Part shown: piece by piece, positions 15,268 to 16,127 of the stretch
How the letters are laid out: each line of letters opens with the position of its first letter
Numbering within the stretch: position 1 is the first letter of the stretch
Source of the DNA: CAYWNK01 sp047639615
Lineage (GTDB): Bacteria; Planctomycetota; UBA1135; GCA-002686595
Reading direction: 5' to 3'
NCBI GenBank assembly: GCA_047639615.1
Contig: JBLIOL010000097.1
Location: 1 to 16,127, forward strand
DNA length: 16,127 nt
Position numbers and translations under genes: made by a program
Notes under the pieces: generated by a model
What the model saw: the letters and a program-made list of their open reading frames with translations, nothing else
What the model was told of the DNA's origin: nothing
The model's database searches: none

Positions 15268-15315
15268 TGATGCCGCGCATCTCACCGCAAGAATGCGCTG
15301 AGGTGCGCGGCGTCG
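15268..15315. other. Long imperfect hairpin, 21 pairs with one mismatch
   Basis: Arms 15268-15289 and 15294-15315 pair along 21 positions (including three G-T wobbles) with a single C-C mismatch (15285/15298), closed by an AGAA tetraloop at 15290-15293. It starts 19 bp after the subtilase stop. No T-tract follows, so it is not a standard intrinsic terminator, but it could stop or stabilise the operon transcript, or be a palindromic repeat element. Confidence 0.6.
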
Positions 15316-15435
15316 TATTGCCAATCGGTGGTGGTCCTTTTCCTGAGCAACAGTCCGCTCGAGGCAAACCACCTCCGCATCCACCAACCGGGTGTATCGC
15401 CCGCATGCGAGGAATCGAGCGCCCCAGCGTGAGGG

Positions 15436-15467
15436 GGTAGCCCAGCTTTGAAGCTGAGCGCCCTACC
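15436..15467. other. Second, weaker hairpin before the channel gene
   Basis: Outer arms GGTAG/CTACC (15436-15440, 15463-15467) and inner arms CAGCT/AGCTG (15443-15447, 15452-15456) are joined by an asymmetric internal loop. It lies about 60 bp before the channel start. The rest of the 15250-15526 spacer has no convincing gene. Confidence 0.3.
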
Positions 15468-15514
15468 TCGCGCGGAGATGGACGAATCGCTGTCGCTCCA
15501 CGGGGACAGGGCAC

Positions 15515-15520
15515 TAACTT
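15515..15520 (+). promoter_or_regulatory. Putative -10 box TAACTT, 6 nt before ATG 15527 (leaderless promoter)
   Basis: TAACTT fits TAnnnT and ends exactly 6 nt before the channel ATG, the same spacing as the three TAGGCT boxes. No SD is present. Confidence 0.45.
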
Positions 15521-15526
15521 GGTCCC

Positions 15527-16127
15527 ATGAAGGAAGCAATCGAGGAACTCTGTGCATGGCTAACGGTTCGCTTCGGAGAGGGTCCGGGGGTCGCCGCCGG
15601 AGTGCTCGGGGCTTCCCTGGCCATCGGTCTCCTGCTCCATTTCGTTGTGTTGCGGGGACTGGCCATGCTGCTCAGCAAGACGAACACGGATCTGGATGAG
15701 CGTGTCTTGGCCGCCCTGCGCGGGCCAGTGATCTTCTCGGTAGTACTGCTGGGCGCCTACGTGGCCGTCCAACAGCTTGGGGCCAGCCCCGAGATCGCCG
15801 GGCAGCTGCTATTGACCATCGGCCTAAGCCTGTGGGTCATGCTCGGCCTGCGCATGGCGCGCCTTCTCGTGCAGCATGCCAGCCACATGGCGGATCGCTT
15901 CGACGCGATCGACATGCGCACGGCTCCGCTCTTTGGCAACGTGGCCACGGTGCTGGTGATCGGGCTCGGGTTGTACCTGCTGCTGCTGATCTGGGGCGTA
16001 GATCCCACCGGCTGGCTGGCCTCCGCGGGCATCGTCGGGGTCGCCGTGGGTTTCGCCGCCAAGGACACCCTCTCGAACCTCTTCGCCGGCGTCTTCATCA
16101 TCGCCGACGCCCCCTACCAGATCGGGG
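15527..16127 (+). CDS. MscS-type mechanosensitive ion channel (N-terminal part; runs off right edge)
   Basis: The frame is open from ATG 15527 to the edge, giving 200 residues. Likely membrane helices are at about 21-43, 66-84, 93-113 and 137-157, followed by the pore helix region LASAGIVGVAVGFAAKDTLS (164-183) and NLFAGVFIIADAPYQIG (184-200). The AVGFAAKDTLSNLFAG stretch and the IIADxPYxIG lead into the beta domain are hallmark MscS features. Such channels open under membrane tension to release solutes on osmotic downshift. The extra N-terminal helices before the pore helix place it among the larger MscS relatives rather than the minimal three-helix form. The cytosolic C-terminal part is outside the window. 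ATG 15527 is the first suitable start and no SD is evident. Confidence 0.9.
   Translation, partial: MKEAIEELCAWLTVRFGEGPGVAAGVLGASLAIGLLLHFVVLRGLAMLLSKTNTDLDERVLAALRGPVIFSVVLLGAYVAVQQLGASPEIAGQLLLTIGLSLWVMLGLRMARLLVQHASHMADRFDAIDMRTAPLFGNVATVLVIGLGLYLLLLIWGVDPTGWLASAGIVGVAVGFAAKDTLSNLFAGVFIIADAPYQIG

Noticed and set aside
15257..15557. Two overlapping minus-strand frames (85 and 91 codons) in the spacer before the channel gene
   Set aside because: No SD, no recognisable domain, and they lie across the hairpins; kept only as a hint of a possible decayed element.

Overview
The window looks like chromosomal DNA from a GC-rich planctomycete (phylum Planctomycetota), judged from gene content and not from any marker gene. 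The pointers are an ECF-type sigma factor of the Sig-70_X6 kind beside a large TPR-bearing Ser/Thr kinase, a secreted protein combining FG-GAP-like and collagen-like regions, and a tandem set of secreted amidohydrolase-like proteins. No rRNA, tRNA, CRISPR array or intact mobile element was seen.

Layout. (1) Positions 1-4670, minus strand: a tight four-gene operon of exported amidohydrolase-like proteins, the last one running off the left edge. Two junctions overlap or nearly touch, and internal starts have Shine-Dalgarno (SD) sites. All complete members have lost recognisable metal-ligand histidines, so they look like non-canonical or inactive relatives. (2) 4671-4967: divergent spacer. (3) 4968-5462 plus: unknown soluble protein, whose stop overlaps that of a convergent DUF523/TudS-like gene (5459-5923 minus). 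(4) 5924-5965: a 42-bp divergent spacer with two symmetric TAGGCT boxes, each exactly 6 nt from a start codon; to its right lies a multi-spanning DUF5009/HGSNAT-like acyltransferase (5966-7090 plus). (5) 7283-7846 plus: ECF sigma factor, tail-to-tail with an 897-residue transmembrane Ser/Thr kinase with TPR repeats (7897-10590 minus). (6) 10591-11188: a gene-free 598-bp spacer rich in small inverted repeats. (7) 11189-15249 plus: a two-gene operon of a collagen-like exported protein and an exported subtilase. (8) 15250-15526: spacer with a long imperfect hairpin. (9) 15527 to the right edge, plus: start of an MscS-type mechanosensitive channel.

How the parts may fit: the sigma factor and kinase are plausible partners in an envelope-signalling circuit, and the collagen-like protein and subtilase are probably exported together. 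Links between these modules are inference. The strongest pattern not explained by the genes is a TAnnnT box (TAGGCT three times, TAACTT once) placed exactly 6 nt before the start codon of four genes that are not preceded by a same-strand neighbour in an operon. Operon-internal genes mostly carry SD sites instead. This is the expected signature of leaderless transcription.
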